Shown in pieces: positions 17,534 to 26,263 of a DNA stretch of 64,000 nt. The first letter of the stretch is position 1. Every line of letters starts with the position of its first letter. Position numbers and translations under genes: made by a program. A model generated the notes under the pieces. That model ran no database searches and was not told the DNA's origin. It saw only the letters and a program-made list of their open reading frames with translations. This stretch comes from Brenneria populi (GTDB lineage: Bacteria; Pseudomonadota; Gammaproteobacteria; Enterobacterales; Enterobacteriaceae): the NCBI RefSeq assembly GCF_036016195.1, contig NZ_JAYWTM010000006.1, forward strand, positions 1 to 64,000. Reading direction: 5' to 3'.

Positions 17534-18004
17534 TTATTCGATGACAACCAGCGGCTCGTCAAATTCAACCGGTTGACCGTTGTCGAGCAGAATCGCTTTG
17601 ACGACGCCCGCTTTGTCAGCTTCGATTTGGTTCATCATTTTCATGGCTTCGACGATGCATAGCGTGTCGCCGACATTGACCTGCTGGCCCACTTCGATAA
17701 ATGCTTTCGCATCGGGACTCGGGGTACGATAGAAAGTGCCGACCATTGGCGAACGGACGATGTGTCCGCTGATGGCGGCCGGCGCCGCTGCGGTTTCGGC
17801 TACGGCGGGCGCAGGGGCGACGGCGGCGGCCAACGCGGGCTGCGGTTGCATCGCCGGCGCATAGGCCTGCTGCATCATCGGGTAGCTCGGCGCCGCCGGG
17901 GCGCGACTGATACGTACTGATTCTTCGCCTTCGGAAATTTCCAGTTCGGCGATGCCGGACTCTTCAACCAGTTCGATCAGTTTTTTGATTTTACGAATAT
18001 CCAT
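17534..18004 (-). CDS. accB: Biotin carboxyl carrier protein AccB
   Basis: 156 residues. It carries the biotin that shuttles carboxylate between biotin carboxylase and carboxyltransferase. The N-terminal helical part (1-35) is followed by an Ala/Pro-rich linker (36-77) and the biotinyl domain, with the biotinylated K122 in EAMKMMNQIE. It lies between aroQ and accC; AccB is known to control its own operon in E. coli. Confidence 0.97.
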   Translation of the reverse strand: MDIRKIKKLIELVEESGIAELEISEGEESVRISRAPAAPSYPMMQQAYAPAMQPQPALAAAVAPAPAVAETAAAPAAISGHIVRSPMVGTFYRTPSPDAKAFIEVGQQVNVGDTLCIVEAMKMMNQIEADKAGVVKAILLDNGQPVEFDEPLVVIE

Positions 18005-18028
18005 TGATGTGGTTCCGTACTCTTTTGT

Positions 18029-18481
18029 TTAATTGGAGGTAGACAGGCGTTTTACCGCCGTCTGTAAAGCATAGTTATAACCATCCGCCCCAAGGCCGCA
18101 AATCACCCCTACCGCGACATCGGAGAGATAGGAGTGCTGCCGAAAAGGCTCACGCGCATGCACGTTGGACAGATGAATTTCGATAAACGGGATGGCGACC
18201 GCCAGTAAAGCGTCGCGCAGCGCGACGCTGGTATGGGTGAATGCCGCCGGATTAATTAAAATAAAATCCGTGTTTCCTCTGGCCTGATGAATTCTGTCGA
18301 TCAGCTCATGCTCCGCATTGGATTGCAGATGAGAACACCGCACGCCCAACGCCTGCGCCTGTGTTTCCAGATTGCTAACAATCTCCGCCAACGTTGTCGT
18401 GCCGTATTTATCCGGCTCACGGACGCCCAGCAGATTCAGGTTCGGGCCATTCAAGAGCAAAATGTGAAATTTTTCCGCCAT
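18029..18481 (-). CDS. aroQ: Type II 3-dehydroquinate dehydratase AroQ
   Basis: 150 residues, the usual type II length. It dehydrates 3-dehydroquinate to 3-dehydroshikimate in the shikimate pathway. Visible are the N-terminal ILLLNGPNLNLLGVREP with the flexible-loop R20 and Y26, SNAEHELIDRIHQA, NPAAFTHTSVALRDAL and EIHLSNVHAREPFR, which carries the catalytic His. It lies 24 bases upstream of accB. E. coli uses type I AroD instead and lacks this gene. Confidence 0.96.
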   Translation of the reverse strand: MAEKFHILLLNGPNLNLLGVREPDKYGTTTLAEIVSNLETQAQALGVRCSHLQSNAEHELIDRIHQARGNTDFILINPAAFTHTSVALRDALLAVAIPFIEIHLSNVHAREPFRQHSYLSDVAVGVICGLGADGYNYALQTAVKRLSTSN

Positions 18482-18712
18482 TGTGCTGCGATCTCCCGCG
18501 ATTAACCCAGATTGAAAAAACAGTGTCGCACAAAATAGCGCGAAGCCATTCGTTTGTCACCTTTCGCGATGTAAATTGTCCGCCGCTGGGAAACAAGGCC
18601 GGGCATTATAACCATTTCGTCGCAATTAGCAGCTAATTACTGCGCTTATCTGCGGAGATATTCAACCGGCGTCCGGTTCGGGCCCGTTATCGCCGGCCGC
18701 GGAGGGGGAAGT
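18482..18712. other. Control region upstream of aroQ-accBC
   Basis: 231 bases between msrQ and aroQ, both on the minus strand. It should hold the aroQ-accBC promoter; growth-rate control of accBC is known in E. coli. AT-rich patches (18515-18570 and 18605-18650) are present, but no single promoter could be chosen. No gene seen. Confidence 0.4.
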
Positions 18713-19312
18713 CTATCGCCGCCACCGACGGAATTTCTCATAACGTAATAGTAACAATAGCAGCGCCAGCAGCGCATAGAGAAGCGGCTGGGGCGAGAGC
18801 GTTTTGACCGACCAAAGATAGTGGATCGGCGCCAGAATTGCGACCAGATAGACGAGGTTATGCAGTTTCTGCCAGCGGGATCCCAACTTACGCATCACCA
18901 TCCGGGGAGATGTCAGCGCCAGCGCCAATAGAATCAGCCAACTGATGATCCCAAGGGTTAAATAGGGGCGGGAAAGCAGCTCTTCGCCCAATAAACGCAG
19001 GTGGCTCCACCCCAGTTCCAGCAGCGCGTAGCTCGCCAGGTGCAGCGTTCCCCAGGCGAAACACCACAGACCGAGCGGGCGCCGGCAGCGCATCAGCAGC
19101 GGCTGTTTGCCGTAGCGCGCCAGCGGCGCGATGAACAGCGTGGCGAGCAGCAGTTTCAACGTCATCCGGCCGGTGAAATGCTGAATATCTTTCGCCGGAT
19201 CGGCGCTGAGCCAGCCCTGTTCGACCGCCAGCACCAGCCACGGCAGCGGTAAAAAAGCCGCCAGATGAAGCGCGATCTTCAGCCATGTCAGGCTTTGCTG
19301 CGTCAGCCGCAT
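18713..19312 (-). CDS. msrQ: Heme-binding membrane subunit MsrQ
   Basis: 199 residues with six hydrophobic segments. It is the b-type heme inner-membrane protein (YedZ family, ferric reductase-like transmembrane domain) that passes electrons from the respiratory chain to MsrP. Histidines in the helices (HFTGRM, WGTLHLASY, KLHNLVY) are candidate heme ligands. It follows msrP after 26 bases; the pair repairs methionine sulfoxide in periplasmic proteins. Confidence 0.95.
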   Translation of the reverse strand: MRLTQQSLTWLKIALHLAAFLPLPWLVLAVEQGWLSADPAKDIQHFTGRMTLKLLLATLFIAPLARYGKQPLLMRCRRPLGLWCFAWGTLHLASYALLELGWSHLRLLGEELLSRPYLTLGIISWLILLALALTSPRMVMRKLGSRWQKLHNLVYLVAILAPIHYLWSVKTLSPQPLLYALLALLLLLLRYEKFRRWRR

Positions 19313-19338
19313 ACGGCGGTTATCCCGGTCGTCGTCAA

Positions 19339-20340
19339 TCAGAAATTCTCCCGTAGGTTCAGGCCGCGATACAGCGAAGCGACCCGATCGGCGTAACCAT
19401 TGAACAGCAGGGTCGGCTGTCGCCGCACGTCCAGGATACCGCCGGGGCCGATGACCCGCTCCGTCGCCTGCGACCAGCGGGGGTGGTCCACGTGCGGGTT
19501 TACGTTGGCGTAAAAACCGTATTCGTCGGGCGCCGCGAGATTCCAGGTGGACGGCGGACGATCGCGGGTAAAGCGGATGCGCACAATGGATTTGATGTTT
19601 TTAAAGCCGTATTTCCACGGCGCGATCAGCCTGATCGGCGCGCCGTTTTGCGGCGGCAGCGTTTTGCCGTATACGCCGACGGCCAGAAGCGAAAGGGGGT
19701 TCATCGCTTCATCAAGCCGCAGCCCTTCCACATAAGGGTAGTCGAGCCCGCCGCCCTGGAAGGCGTTCTTCTGTCCCGGCATTTGCTCGGGATCGTAGAG
19801 CGTCTGGAAGGCGATATAGCGGGCATTGCCGCTGGGTTCGGCAAATTTGATCAGCTTCGCCAGCTCAAACCCGACCCAGGGCACGACCATCGACCAGGCT
19901 TCCACGCAGCGCAGGCGATAGATTCTCTCTTCCAGCGGGAAGCGTTTAAGCAGGTCGTCGATATCCAGCGTGAGGGGCTTGGCGACCTCCCCCTCGATGC
20001 GGATTTGCCATTCCTGGGTTTTCAGCCCGCCGGCATTGGCTTGCGGATCGGCCTTATCCATGCCGAACTCATAAAAATTATTGTATCCCGTCACCTTATT
20101 CTCCGGCGTGAGCGGCGCCTTAAGCCGCCACATCTCCGGCTGGGTAAAGGATAGTGGCCTGCCCGGCGGCGCGGCGGGACGATCGCCGCCGCTAAGCCAG
20201 GCGAGCAGATCCGCCTGCGCCGGCGTCGGCAGCGACAGGGCGGCGGCGGTGACGCCCAGCGCTTTTAACAGGCTGCGGCGCTGGTGGAAAACGGCTTCCG
20301 GCGTGACGTCGGCCTCCGTCAATTTGCGGTTTTTCTGCAT
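19339..20340 (-). CDS. msrP: Periplasmic methionine sulfoxide reductase catalytic subunit MsrP
   Basis: 333 residues. It is a molybdopterin enzyme exported by the Tat pathway: twin arginines R21-R22 in RRSLLKALG followed by a hydrophobic stretch and AQA cleavage (about 41-43). The molybdenum-coordinating cysteine is C145 in YRLRCVEAWS. It reduces oxidised methionine in envelope proteins using electrons from MsrQ. Expression in E. coli responds to HOCl through YedV/W; no such regulator is nearby here. Confidence 0.96.
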   Translation of the reverse strand: MQKNRKLTEADVTPEAVFHQRRSLLKALGVTAAALSLPTPAQADLLAWLSGGDRPAAPPGRPLSFTQPEMWRLKAPLTPENKVTGYNNFYEFGMDKADPQANAGGLKTQEWQIRIEGEVAKPLTLDIDDLLKRFPLEERIYRLRCVEAWSMVVPWVGFELAKLIKFAEPSGNARYIAFQTLYDPEQMPGQKNAFQGGGLDYPYVEGLRLDEAMNPLSLLAVGVYGKTLPPQNGAPIRLIAPWKYGFKNIKSIVRIRFTRDRPPSTWNLAAPDEYGFYANVNPHVDHPRWSQATERVIGPGGILDVRRQPTLLFNGYADRVASLYRGLNLRENF

Positions 20341-20583
20341 GGGGATACCGCCTGCTGGATAAGTGAGAGCCTGCGCTTTACTTAATGTATAGATGAGCTG
20401 AGGCGGAAACCGCCAACGGTTAGGGAAAATAGTTTTTTGCAGGGTGTAACAGGCGAATCCGTAAGGCGTAACGATAAAAAGGCGCGCGATCGTATGGCGA
20501 CTCTAGTTGGAACAGGTAGTATACGGGGTGATAACAGGCAATAAATCTTCAGCAACGACACTTATCGGGAGCCGAACGCAGGG

Positions 20584-22521
20584 ATGGGATTTACCACCAG
20601 ATTCACCATACGCATGACGCTGTTGGCGGTGTTAACCGTGGTTTTGATCTTTTTCAGCAGCGTATTCAGCCTCTTTTATTATAGCCAGCAGCGCTCGGCT
20701 CAGCAGTTGAACGAGGTCGCGGCCAGCATCGATCAGGCGCTTTTGGTGCAGTCACCTGAAAATATCCGCTACTGGCTGCCGGCGATGATGAAAACCGCCG
20801 GCATCGTGGCGCTGGAGATCCGTCATGCCGACGCCGTGCTGTATTCGGTACGCCTGCCGGAGGCGGATGATGAGCGCGCCCCCGTGTACCATGACGCCCG
20901 GCTGCCTTTGATGCATCATTTGGACATGGCGATCGGCGCCACCTACGCCGCCCCCTTGATCGGCGTGTCGCACTTCCTGATGTCTACGTCGTCGGTGTCG
21001 CTGGCCATCTGTCTGCTGGCGCTGATGCTGTACCTGTTTATTCGCTGGCTACGCCATGAAACCGCCGGGCAGGAAGAGCTTGAGGCGCGGGCCAAACGCA
21101 TTCTGAACGGCGAACGCGAGTCCGTGATGCAGGGATCCGCGCGCGAATGGCCGGTGAACGCCAGCGGCGCCATCGACCAACTGCTGGTCGATCTGATCGA
21201 AGCGCGGGAGGCGCGCAGCCGGGTTGATACCCTGATTCGGGCCTTTGCGGCTCAGGATGCGGAAACCGGCCTCAACAATCGCCTGTTTTTTGATAACCAA
21301 TTGACGACGCAGCTGGAAGATATTGAAAACGTCGGCACCCACGGCATTGTGATGATGATTCGTCTGCCTGATTTTGAAACCCTGCAGGAGACGCACGGCT
21401 ACGGCGGCGAAATCCAGGAATACAGCTTTACCATGGTGAATTTGCTCTCGACGTTCGTGATGCGCTATCCGTCCGCGCTGTTGGCCCGTTATTTCAACAG
21501 CGATTTCGCGGTGCTATTGCCGCACTGTACGCTGAAGGAAGCGGATAATATTGCGGCGCAGTTGGTAAAGGCCATTGATATATTGCCGACCACGCCGCTA
21601 ATCGATCGCGAGGATATTCTGCATATCGGTATTTGCGCCTACCGTAGCGGACAGAGTCCCGAACAGGTGATGGAAAGCGTGGAAGACGCCACGCGCAACG
21701 CGGTGATGCAGGGCGGCAACGGCTGGTCCGTTTTCGACCGGCAGGTGCCGGACAAGGGCCGCGGCAGCGTGAAATGGCGTACGCTGCTGGAACAGACCCT
21801 GGCCCGCGGCGGTCCCAGGCTCTATCAAAAACCGGCGGTTACCCGGGAGGGCGTGGTGCATCACCGTGAAATGATGAGCCGCATCTACGACGGCAGGCAG
21901 GAGTTGCTGGCGGCGGAATTTATGCCGCCGGTGCGGCAGTTGGGGCTGACGGCGAGCTACGATCGGCAGATGGTTTCCCGGATTATCGCGCTGTCGGCCG
22001 GTTGGCCGGGCGAGACCCTGGCTATTCCGGTTAGTGTGGACTCACTTTTGCAAAAGACGTTTCTAAGCTGGCTGCAGGAAACCTTGATGCAATGTCCGAA
22101 AAAACAGCGGCAATGCATTTTATTTGAACTTGCGGAGGCGGACGTCTGTCAATATATCGGCCGTTTACGTCCGGCGCTGAATTTGATCCTGGCTTTTGGC
22201 TGCCGTCTGGCGGTTAATCAGGCGGGGTTGACGCTGGTAAGCACCACTTATATTAAGCTATTGCCGGTGGAAATGATTAAGCTGCATCCCGGCTTGGTGC
22301 GCAGCCTGGAAAAACGCCCTGAAAATCAGCTGTTTGTACAAAGCCTGACCGAGGCTTGCAAAGGCACCCGAACCAAAGTTTTCGCCGCCGGCGTACGCAC
22401 TAAAGCGGAATGGCGGACGCTATTGGATAAAGGGGTTTACGGCGGGCAGGGCGATTTTTTTTCCGCTTCGCGACCGGTAAGCGATGAGCTGAAAAAATAT
22501 TCACCGCACTATCGTGTTTAG
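20584..22521 (+). CDS. csrD: RNase E specificity factor CsrD
   Basis: 645 residues, same as the family. Two N-terminal membrane segments (about 8-32 and 136-158) bracket a periplasmic region. They are followed by a degenerate GGDEF domain (about 225-380) and a degenerate EAL domain (about 400-640). The GGDEF signature is replaced (YFNSDF) and the EAL metal ligands are not conserved, so no c-di-GMP enzyme activity is expected. CsrD directs RNase E decay of the CsrB/CsrC sRNAs and so controls CsrA activity. It precedes mreB as in E. coli. Confidence 0.96.
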   Translation: MGFTTRFTIRMTLLAVLTVVLIFFSSVFSLFYYSQQRSAQQLNEVAASIDQALLVQSPENIRYWLPAMMKTAGIVALEIRHADAVLYSVRLPEADDERAPVYHDARLPLMHHLDMAIGATYAAPLIGVSHFLMSTSSVSLAICLLALMLYLFIRWLRHETAGQEELEARAKRILNGERESVMQGSAREWPVNASGAIDQLLVDLIEAREARSRVDTLIRAFAAQDAETGLNNRLFFDNQLTTQLEDIENVGTHGIVMMIRLPDFETLQETHGYGGEIQEYSFTMVNLLSTFVMRYPSALLARYFNSDFAVLLPHCTLKEADNIAAQLVKAIDILPTTPLIDREDILHIGICAYRSGQSPEQVMESVEDATRNAVMQGGNGWSVFDRQVPDKGRGSVKWRTLLEQTLARGGPRLYQKPAVTREGVVHHREMMSRIYDGRQELLAAEFMPPVRQLGLTASYDRQMVSRIIALSAGWPGETLAIPVSVDSLLQKTFLSWLQETLMQCPKKQRQCILFELAEADVCQYIGRLRPALNLILAFGCRLAVNQAGLTLVSTTYIKLLPVEMIKLHPGLVRSLEKRPENQLFVQSLTEACKGTRTKVFAAGVRTKAEWRTLLDKGVYGGQGDFFSASRPVSDELKKYSPHYRV

Positions 22522-22838
22522 TGTAAAAGTCCAGCGCGAATTGACGTAGAATGAGTCGTCCGCTGATTAAGTTAGTGTGTGCTCACATTAACGGCAATCC
22601 GGTTAAATGTCAGATTTTATGTCCTGTGTTAGTGCGATTTCGCCAGGCGGAAAGTGGTAATCTGCCTTGCTATTTAAAGAAGGGCGTTTCAGGCTGTACT
22701 CCTTTCTGCAACCGATATGCGCAACACAGACTTTTTTCACCGAAGCAGAGCGTTGTCGTGCCTTGTCGCTGCTTTGTGTGGTTGGTAAAGTAGGCGAATT
22801 TATTTTTCGCCCCCAGCTTGCAGGATTATCCTTTAGTT
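22522..22838 (+). promoter_or_regulatory. csrD-mreB intergenic region with the mreB promoters
   Basis: 317 bases. mreB transcription in E. coli starts in this gap. Here only TA-rich hexamers and an AGGA at 22822-22825 (13 bases before the mreB ATG) can be pointed to. An 80-codon plus-strand frame (22551-22793) is Cys-rich with no family resemblance and is not called. Confidence 0.4.
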
Positions 22839-23882
22839 ATGTTTAAGAAATTTCGTGGCATGTTTTCCAACGACTTGTCCATCGACCTGGGTACCGCCAA
22901 TACCCTGATTTATGTTAAAGGGCAGGGCATCGTACTGAATGAACCCTCGGTGGTCGCTATTCGTCAGGACCGCGCCGGGTCGCCGAAAAGCGTGGCCGCC
23001 GTCGGCCATGACGCTAAACAGATGCTGGGCCGTACGCCGGGCAATATCGCCGCTATTCGTCCGATGAAGGACGGGGTTATCGCCGACTTTTTCGTCACCG
23101 AAAAAATGTTGCAGCACTTCATCAAACAGGTACACAGCAATAGCTTTATGCGCCCCAGTCCGCGCGTGCTGGTCTGCGTGCCGGTCGGCGCCACCCAGGT
23201 GGAGCGCCGCGCCATTCGCGAGTCCGCGCAAGGAGCCGGGGCGCGTGAAGTGTTCCTGATTGAAGAGCCGATGGCCGCCGCGATTGGCGCGGGTCTGCCG
23301 GTTTCGGAAGCGACCGGCTCCATGGTGGTGGATATCGGCGGCGGCACCACCGAAGTCGCGGTGATTTCCCTGAACGGCGTGGTGTACTCCTCTTCCGTGC
23401 GCATCGGCGGCGACCGCTTTGATGAAGCGATTATCAACTATGTCCGCCGCAACTACGGCTCGCTGATCGGTGAAGCGACGGCCGAGCGCATCAAGCATGA
23501 AATCGGCTCGGCCTATCCGGGCGACGAAGTGCTGGAAATCGAAGTGCGCGGACGCAATCTGGCGGAAGGCGTGCCGCGCGGTTTTAACCTGAACTCCAAT
23601 GAAATTCTGGAAGCGTTGCAGGAGCCGCTGACGGGGATCGTCAGCGCGGTGATGGTGGCGTTGGAACAGTGCCCGCCGGAGCTGGCCTCCGATATTTCCG
23701 AACGCGGAATGGTATTGACCGGCGGCGGCGCGCTGCTGCGCAACCTGGACCGTTTGCTGATGGAGGAGACGGGCATTCCCGTGGTGGTGGCGGAAGATCC
23801 GTTAACCTGCGTGGCTCGCGGGGGCGGTAAAGCGCTGGAAATGATCGACATGCATGGCGGCGACTTGTTCAGCGAAGAGTAA
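22839..23882 (+). CDS. mreB: Rod shape-determining actin homologue MreB
   Basis: 347 residues from MFKKFRGMFSNDLSIDLGTANT; this start gives the E. coli length and an upstream in-frame start at 22818 does not. MreB polymerises on the inner membrane and guides cell-wall elongation with MreC, MreD, RodZ and PBP2. Actin-fold nucleotide motifs: DLGTANT (phosphate 1), VVDIGGGTTEVAV (phosphate 2) and MVLTGGGALLRNLD (adenosine). The N-terminal amphipathic helix binds membrane. It is followed by a long hairpin-rich gap before mreC. Confidence 0.98.
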   Translation: MFKKFRGMFSNDLSIDLGTANTLIYVKGQGIVLNEPSVVAIRQDRAGSPKSVAAVGHDAKQMLGRTPGNIAAIRPMKDGVIADFFVTEKMLQHFIKQVHSNSFMRPSPRVLVCVPVGATQVERRAIRESAQGAGAREVFLIEEPMAAAIGAGLPVSEATGSMVVDIGGGTTEVAVISLNGVVYSSSVRIGGDRFDEAIINYVRRNYGSLIGEATAERIKHEIGSAYPGDEVLEIEVRGRNLAEGVPRGFNLNSNEILEALQEPLTGIVSAVMVALEQCPPELASDISERGMVLTGGGALLRNLDRLLMEETGIPVVVAEDPLTCVARGGGKALEMIDMHGGDLFSEE

Positions 23883-23894
23883 CCCGGCCAGGGG

Positions 23895-23954
23895 AAAGGG
23901 GCGCCAATGGATGAATGGGGACATCTTTCATCCCGCTCGGCCGCCCCTTTTTTT
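23895..23954 (+). terminator. Terminator/attenuator-like hairpin right after mreB
   Basis: Outer arms AAAGGGGCG (23895-23903) and CGCCCCTTT (23942-23950) pair perfectly over 9 bp. Inside lies a second small stem (GATGAA with TTCATC). Seven T (23948-23954) close the structure. It starts 13 bases past the mreB stop within the mreBCD operon, so it would stop only part of the transcripts, if it terminates at all. Confidence 0.6.
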
Positions 23955-24180
23955 ATGACGGGCTGTCCCTGCCCGTCACCCTTCGGGCCGTCGCTGCGCG
24001 ACGTTGAAAACCGCTCCGGGCGATTTTTTATGACGGGCTGTCCCTGCCCGTCACCCTTCGGGCCGTCGCTGCACGACGTTGAAAAACGTTCCCGACGTTT
24101 TTTATGACGGGTTTTGCGCCTGTCCCCGTGGGCCAATATGGCGCAACGATTGAAAATCGCTCCGGGCGTTTTTATGTTGT
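23948..24180 (+). repeat. Three tandem ~74-bp hairpin/T-run units between mreB and mreC
   Basis: Units begin at the ATGACGGG-type block at 23955, 24030 and 24104, with a last partial start at 24174; the periods are 75, 74 and 70. Units 1 and 2 are nearly identical, unit 3 is diverged. Each of the first two holds a stem GACGGG/CCCGTC, a second stem CGTCG/CGACG, and ends in a short hairpin plus T-run; the end of unit 2 is AAAAACGT-TCCCG-ACGTTTTTT. The array makes this gap 316 bases, unusually long for mreB-mreC. Confidence 0.85.
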
Positions 24181-24198
24181 CGAGGAATACGCAATTTT

Positions 24199-25176
24199 AT
24201 GAAGCCGATTTTTAGCAGGGGGCCTTCCCTGCAACTCCGACTTTTCCTTGCTGTCGTTACCGCGATTTTTGTGATCATTGCCGACAGTCGGCTTGGCGCA
24301 TTCGTTCACATCAGAGCCTATATGGATACCGCGGTCAGCCCTTTCTATTTTCTGGCCAATGGTCCGCGCCAGGTGCTGGATAATATGTCGGAATCCTTGG
24401 CCACGCGTGAACAGCTGGGGGTGGAAAACGCCGCCTTGCGTCAGGAACTGCTGATGAAAAACAGCGATTTGCTGTTGCTGGGACAACTCAAACACGAAAA
24501 TGCCCGGTTACGTGAACTGCTGGGGTCGCCGCTGCGTCAGGATGAGCAAAAAATCGTGACGCAGGTACTTTCCGCCGGCACCGATCCTTATAGCGATCAG
24601 GTGGTTATCGATAAAGGCCGGGTAAACGGCGTGTATGAAGGCCAGCCGGCGATCAGCGACAAGGGCGTCGTGGGTCAGGTGGTGGCCGTCGGGCAGTTTA
24701 CCAGCCGGATTTTGCTGATTTGCGATGTTTCCCACGCGCTGCCGATTCAGGTGCTGCGCAACGATATCCGCGTGATCGCCGCCGGCAATGGCTGTACCGA
24801 CGATCTGCAATTGGAGCACCTGCCGAACAACACCGATATTCGCGTCGGCGATGTGCTGGTGACCTCCGGGCTGGGCGGGCGTTTCCCTGAAGGCTATCCC
24901 GTTGCGGTGGTTTCATCGGTGAAAATCGATACTCAGCGCGCCTATACCGTGATTCAGGCGCGCCCGACCGCCGGTTTGCAGCGGCTGCGCTATCTGCTGC
25001 TGCTGTGGGGAGGAGAAAAGAATTCGGGCGCCGCGCTGCCGCCGGCCGAGGTTCACCGGGTGGCGAACGAGCGGCTGATGCAGATGATGCCTCAGGTGCT
25101 GCCCTCTCCGGATGAGATGGGGCCGCCGCCGCCCGCCGCCGACTCTGTCGTTACGCCGCCGGGAGAACGTCAATGA
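24199..25176 (+). CDS. mreC: Rod shape-determining protein MreC
   Basis: 325 residues, somewhat shorter than E. coli MreC (about 367), the difference lying in the Pro-rich C-terminus. A bitopic inner-membrane protein: a cytoplasmic start, one membrane segment (about 12-30), a coiled coil (about 65-112, rich in Leu/Glu) and periplasmic beta domains with the VIDKGRVNGVYEGQPAISDKG region. It links MreB to PBP2 in the elongasome. Its stop overlaps the mreD start by 4 bases. The last 40 residues are Pro-rich. Confidence 0.96.
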   Translation: MKPIFSRGPSLQLRLFLAVVTAIFVIIADSRLGAFVHIRAYMDTAVSPFYFLANGPRQVLDNMSESLATREQLGVENAALRQELLMKNSDLLLLGQLKHENARLRELLGSPLRQDEQKIVTQVLSAGTDPYSDQVVIDKGRVNGVYEGQPAISDKGVVGQVVAVGQFTSRILLICDVSHALPIQVLRNDIRVIAAGNGCTDDLQLEHLPNNTDIRVGDVLVTSGLGGRFPEGYPVAVVSSVKIDTQRAYTVIQARPTAGLQRLRYLLLLWGGEKNSGAALPPAEVHRVANERLMQMMPQVLPSPDEMGPPPPAADSVVTPPGERQ

Positions 25177-25661
25177 ATCGCTACCGACGACACGGCAACT
25201 GGATTATCTGGCTCTCGTTTCTTATCGCGATGCTGTTGCAGATTATGCCGTGGCCCGAACAGATCTATATGTACCGCCCTTCGTGGCTGACGCTGTTTCT
25301 GATTTACTGGGTGATGGCGCTACCGCACCGGGTGAACGTGGGAACCGGATTTGTGCTCGGGATGATTATGGATCTGATCTTAGGATCGACCCTGGGCGTG
25401 CGGGCGCTGGCTTTAAGCATTGTCGCTTACCTGGTTTCGTTTAAATTCCAGCTGTTTCGGAATATGGCATTATGGCAGCAGGCATTGATCGTCATGCTGC
25501 TTTCGTTATTGATGGATTTGATTGTGTTTTGGGCCGAGTTTTTGGTGATTAACATCGCCTTCCGGCCGGAAACTTTCTGGAATAGCGTGGTCGACGGCGT
25601 ACTCTGGCCCTGGCTGTTCCTGCTGATGCGCAAAATCCGTCGTCAGTTTACCGTGCAATAA
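25173..25661 (+). CDS. mreD: Rod shape-determining protein MreD
   Basis: 162 residues, the usual length, with about five membrane segments and a C-terminal basic tail (RKIRRQF). It is an inner-membrane component of the elongasome beside MreC. The ATGA overlap with mreC implies translational coupling. maf follows after 8 bases. Confidence 0.95.
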   Translation: MNRYRRHGNWIIWLSFLIAMLLQIMPWPEQIYMYRPSWLTLFLIYWVMALPHRVNVGTGFVLGMIMDLILGSTLGVRALALSIVAYLVSFKFQLFRNMALWQQALIVMLLSLLMDLIVFWAEFLVINIAFRPETFWNSVVDGVLWPWLFLLMRKIRRQFTVQ

Positions 25662-25669
25662 GGCTACCC

Positions 25670-26263
25670 ATGACCCAACTCTATCTGGCATCTTCTTCTC
25701 CCCGTCGGCGCGAGCTGCTGGCGCTGCTCGACATTCCTTTTGCGCATCTGAGCGTGGCGGTGGAAGAGCGACGTTTGCCGAATGAGGCGGCGGAAACCTA
25801 TGTGCGCCGACTGGCGCATGAAAAAGCGGCGGCCGGCGTCGCGGCCGCGCCGTTGGATTTGCCGGTGCTGGGCGCCGATACTATTGTGGTTTTGAACGGG
25901 CAGGTGCTGGAAAAACCGCGCACTGAGGCCCATGCTGAACAGATGTTGACGCAGCTTTCCGGCCAACGGCACCAGGTGATGACCGCCGTGGCGCTGGCCG
26001 ATAAACAGGATATTTTAAGTAGTCTGGTTATTACCGATGTCGTCTTTCGCACGCTTTCCCGTCAGGATATCGTCCATTATATCGCCGGCGGCGAGCCGAT
26101 GGATAAGGCCGGGGCTTATGGCATTCAGGGAAAAGGCGGATGCTTTGTCAAATCCATCAAGGGAAGCTACCACGCGGTGGTAGGATTGCCTTTGGTGGAA
26201 ACCAATGAGTTATTTAGTAATTTTGCTGCGTTGCGGATTGCGAGAGGAAAACATGACTGCTGA
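25670..26263 (+). CDS. maf: dTTP/UTP pyrophosphatase (Maf/YhdE)
   Basis: 197 residues. Maf-family nucleoside triphosphate pyrophosphatase of the YhdE type, acting on dTTP, UTP and modified pyrimidine nucleotides. Visible are the N-terminal LYLASSSPRRRELL substrate loop, the GADTIVVL metal motif and the GKGGCFVKSIKGSYHAVVGLPL block. It overlaps the rng start by 11 bases. The order mreBCD-maf-rng is conserved. Confidence 0.94.
   Translation: MTQLYLASSSPRRRELLALLDIPFAHLSVAVEERRLPNEAAETYVRRLAHEKAAAGVAAAPLDLPVLGADTIVVLNGQVLEKPRTEAHAEQMLTQLSGQRHQVMTAVALADKQDILSSLVITDVVFRTLSRQDIVHYIAGGEPMDKAGAYGIQGKGGCFVKSIKGSYHAVVGLPLVETNELFSNFAALRIARGKHDC

Noticed and set aside
22551..22793. Possible 80-residue Cys-rich peptide before mreB
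   Set aside because: No ribosome site, no family resemblance, and lies in the expected mreB promoter region.
23513..24136. 207-codon minus-strand frame with repeated GDGQGQPVI peptides
   Set aside because: The peptide repeat simply reflects the tandem DNA repeat between mreB and mreC, and the rest is antisense to mreB.
23948..24180. Possible CRISPR array
   Set aside because: Units are contiguous, about 74 bp, without unique spacers, and no cas gene is nearby.
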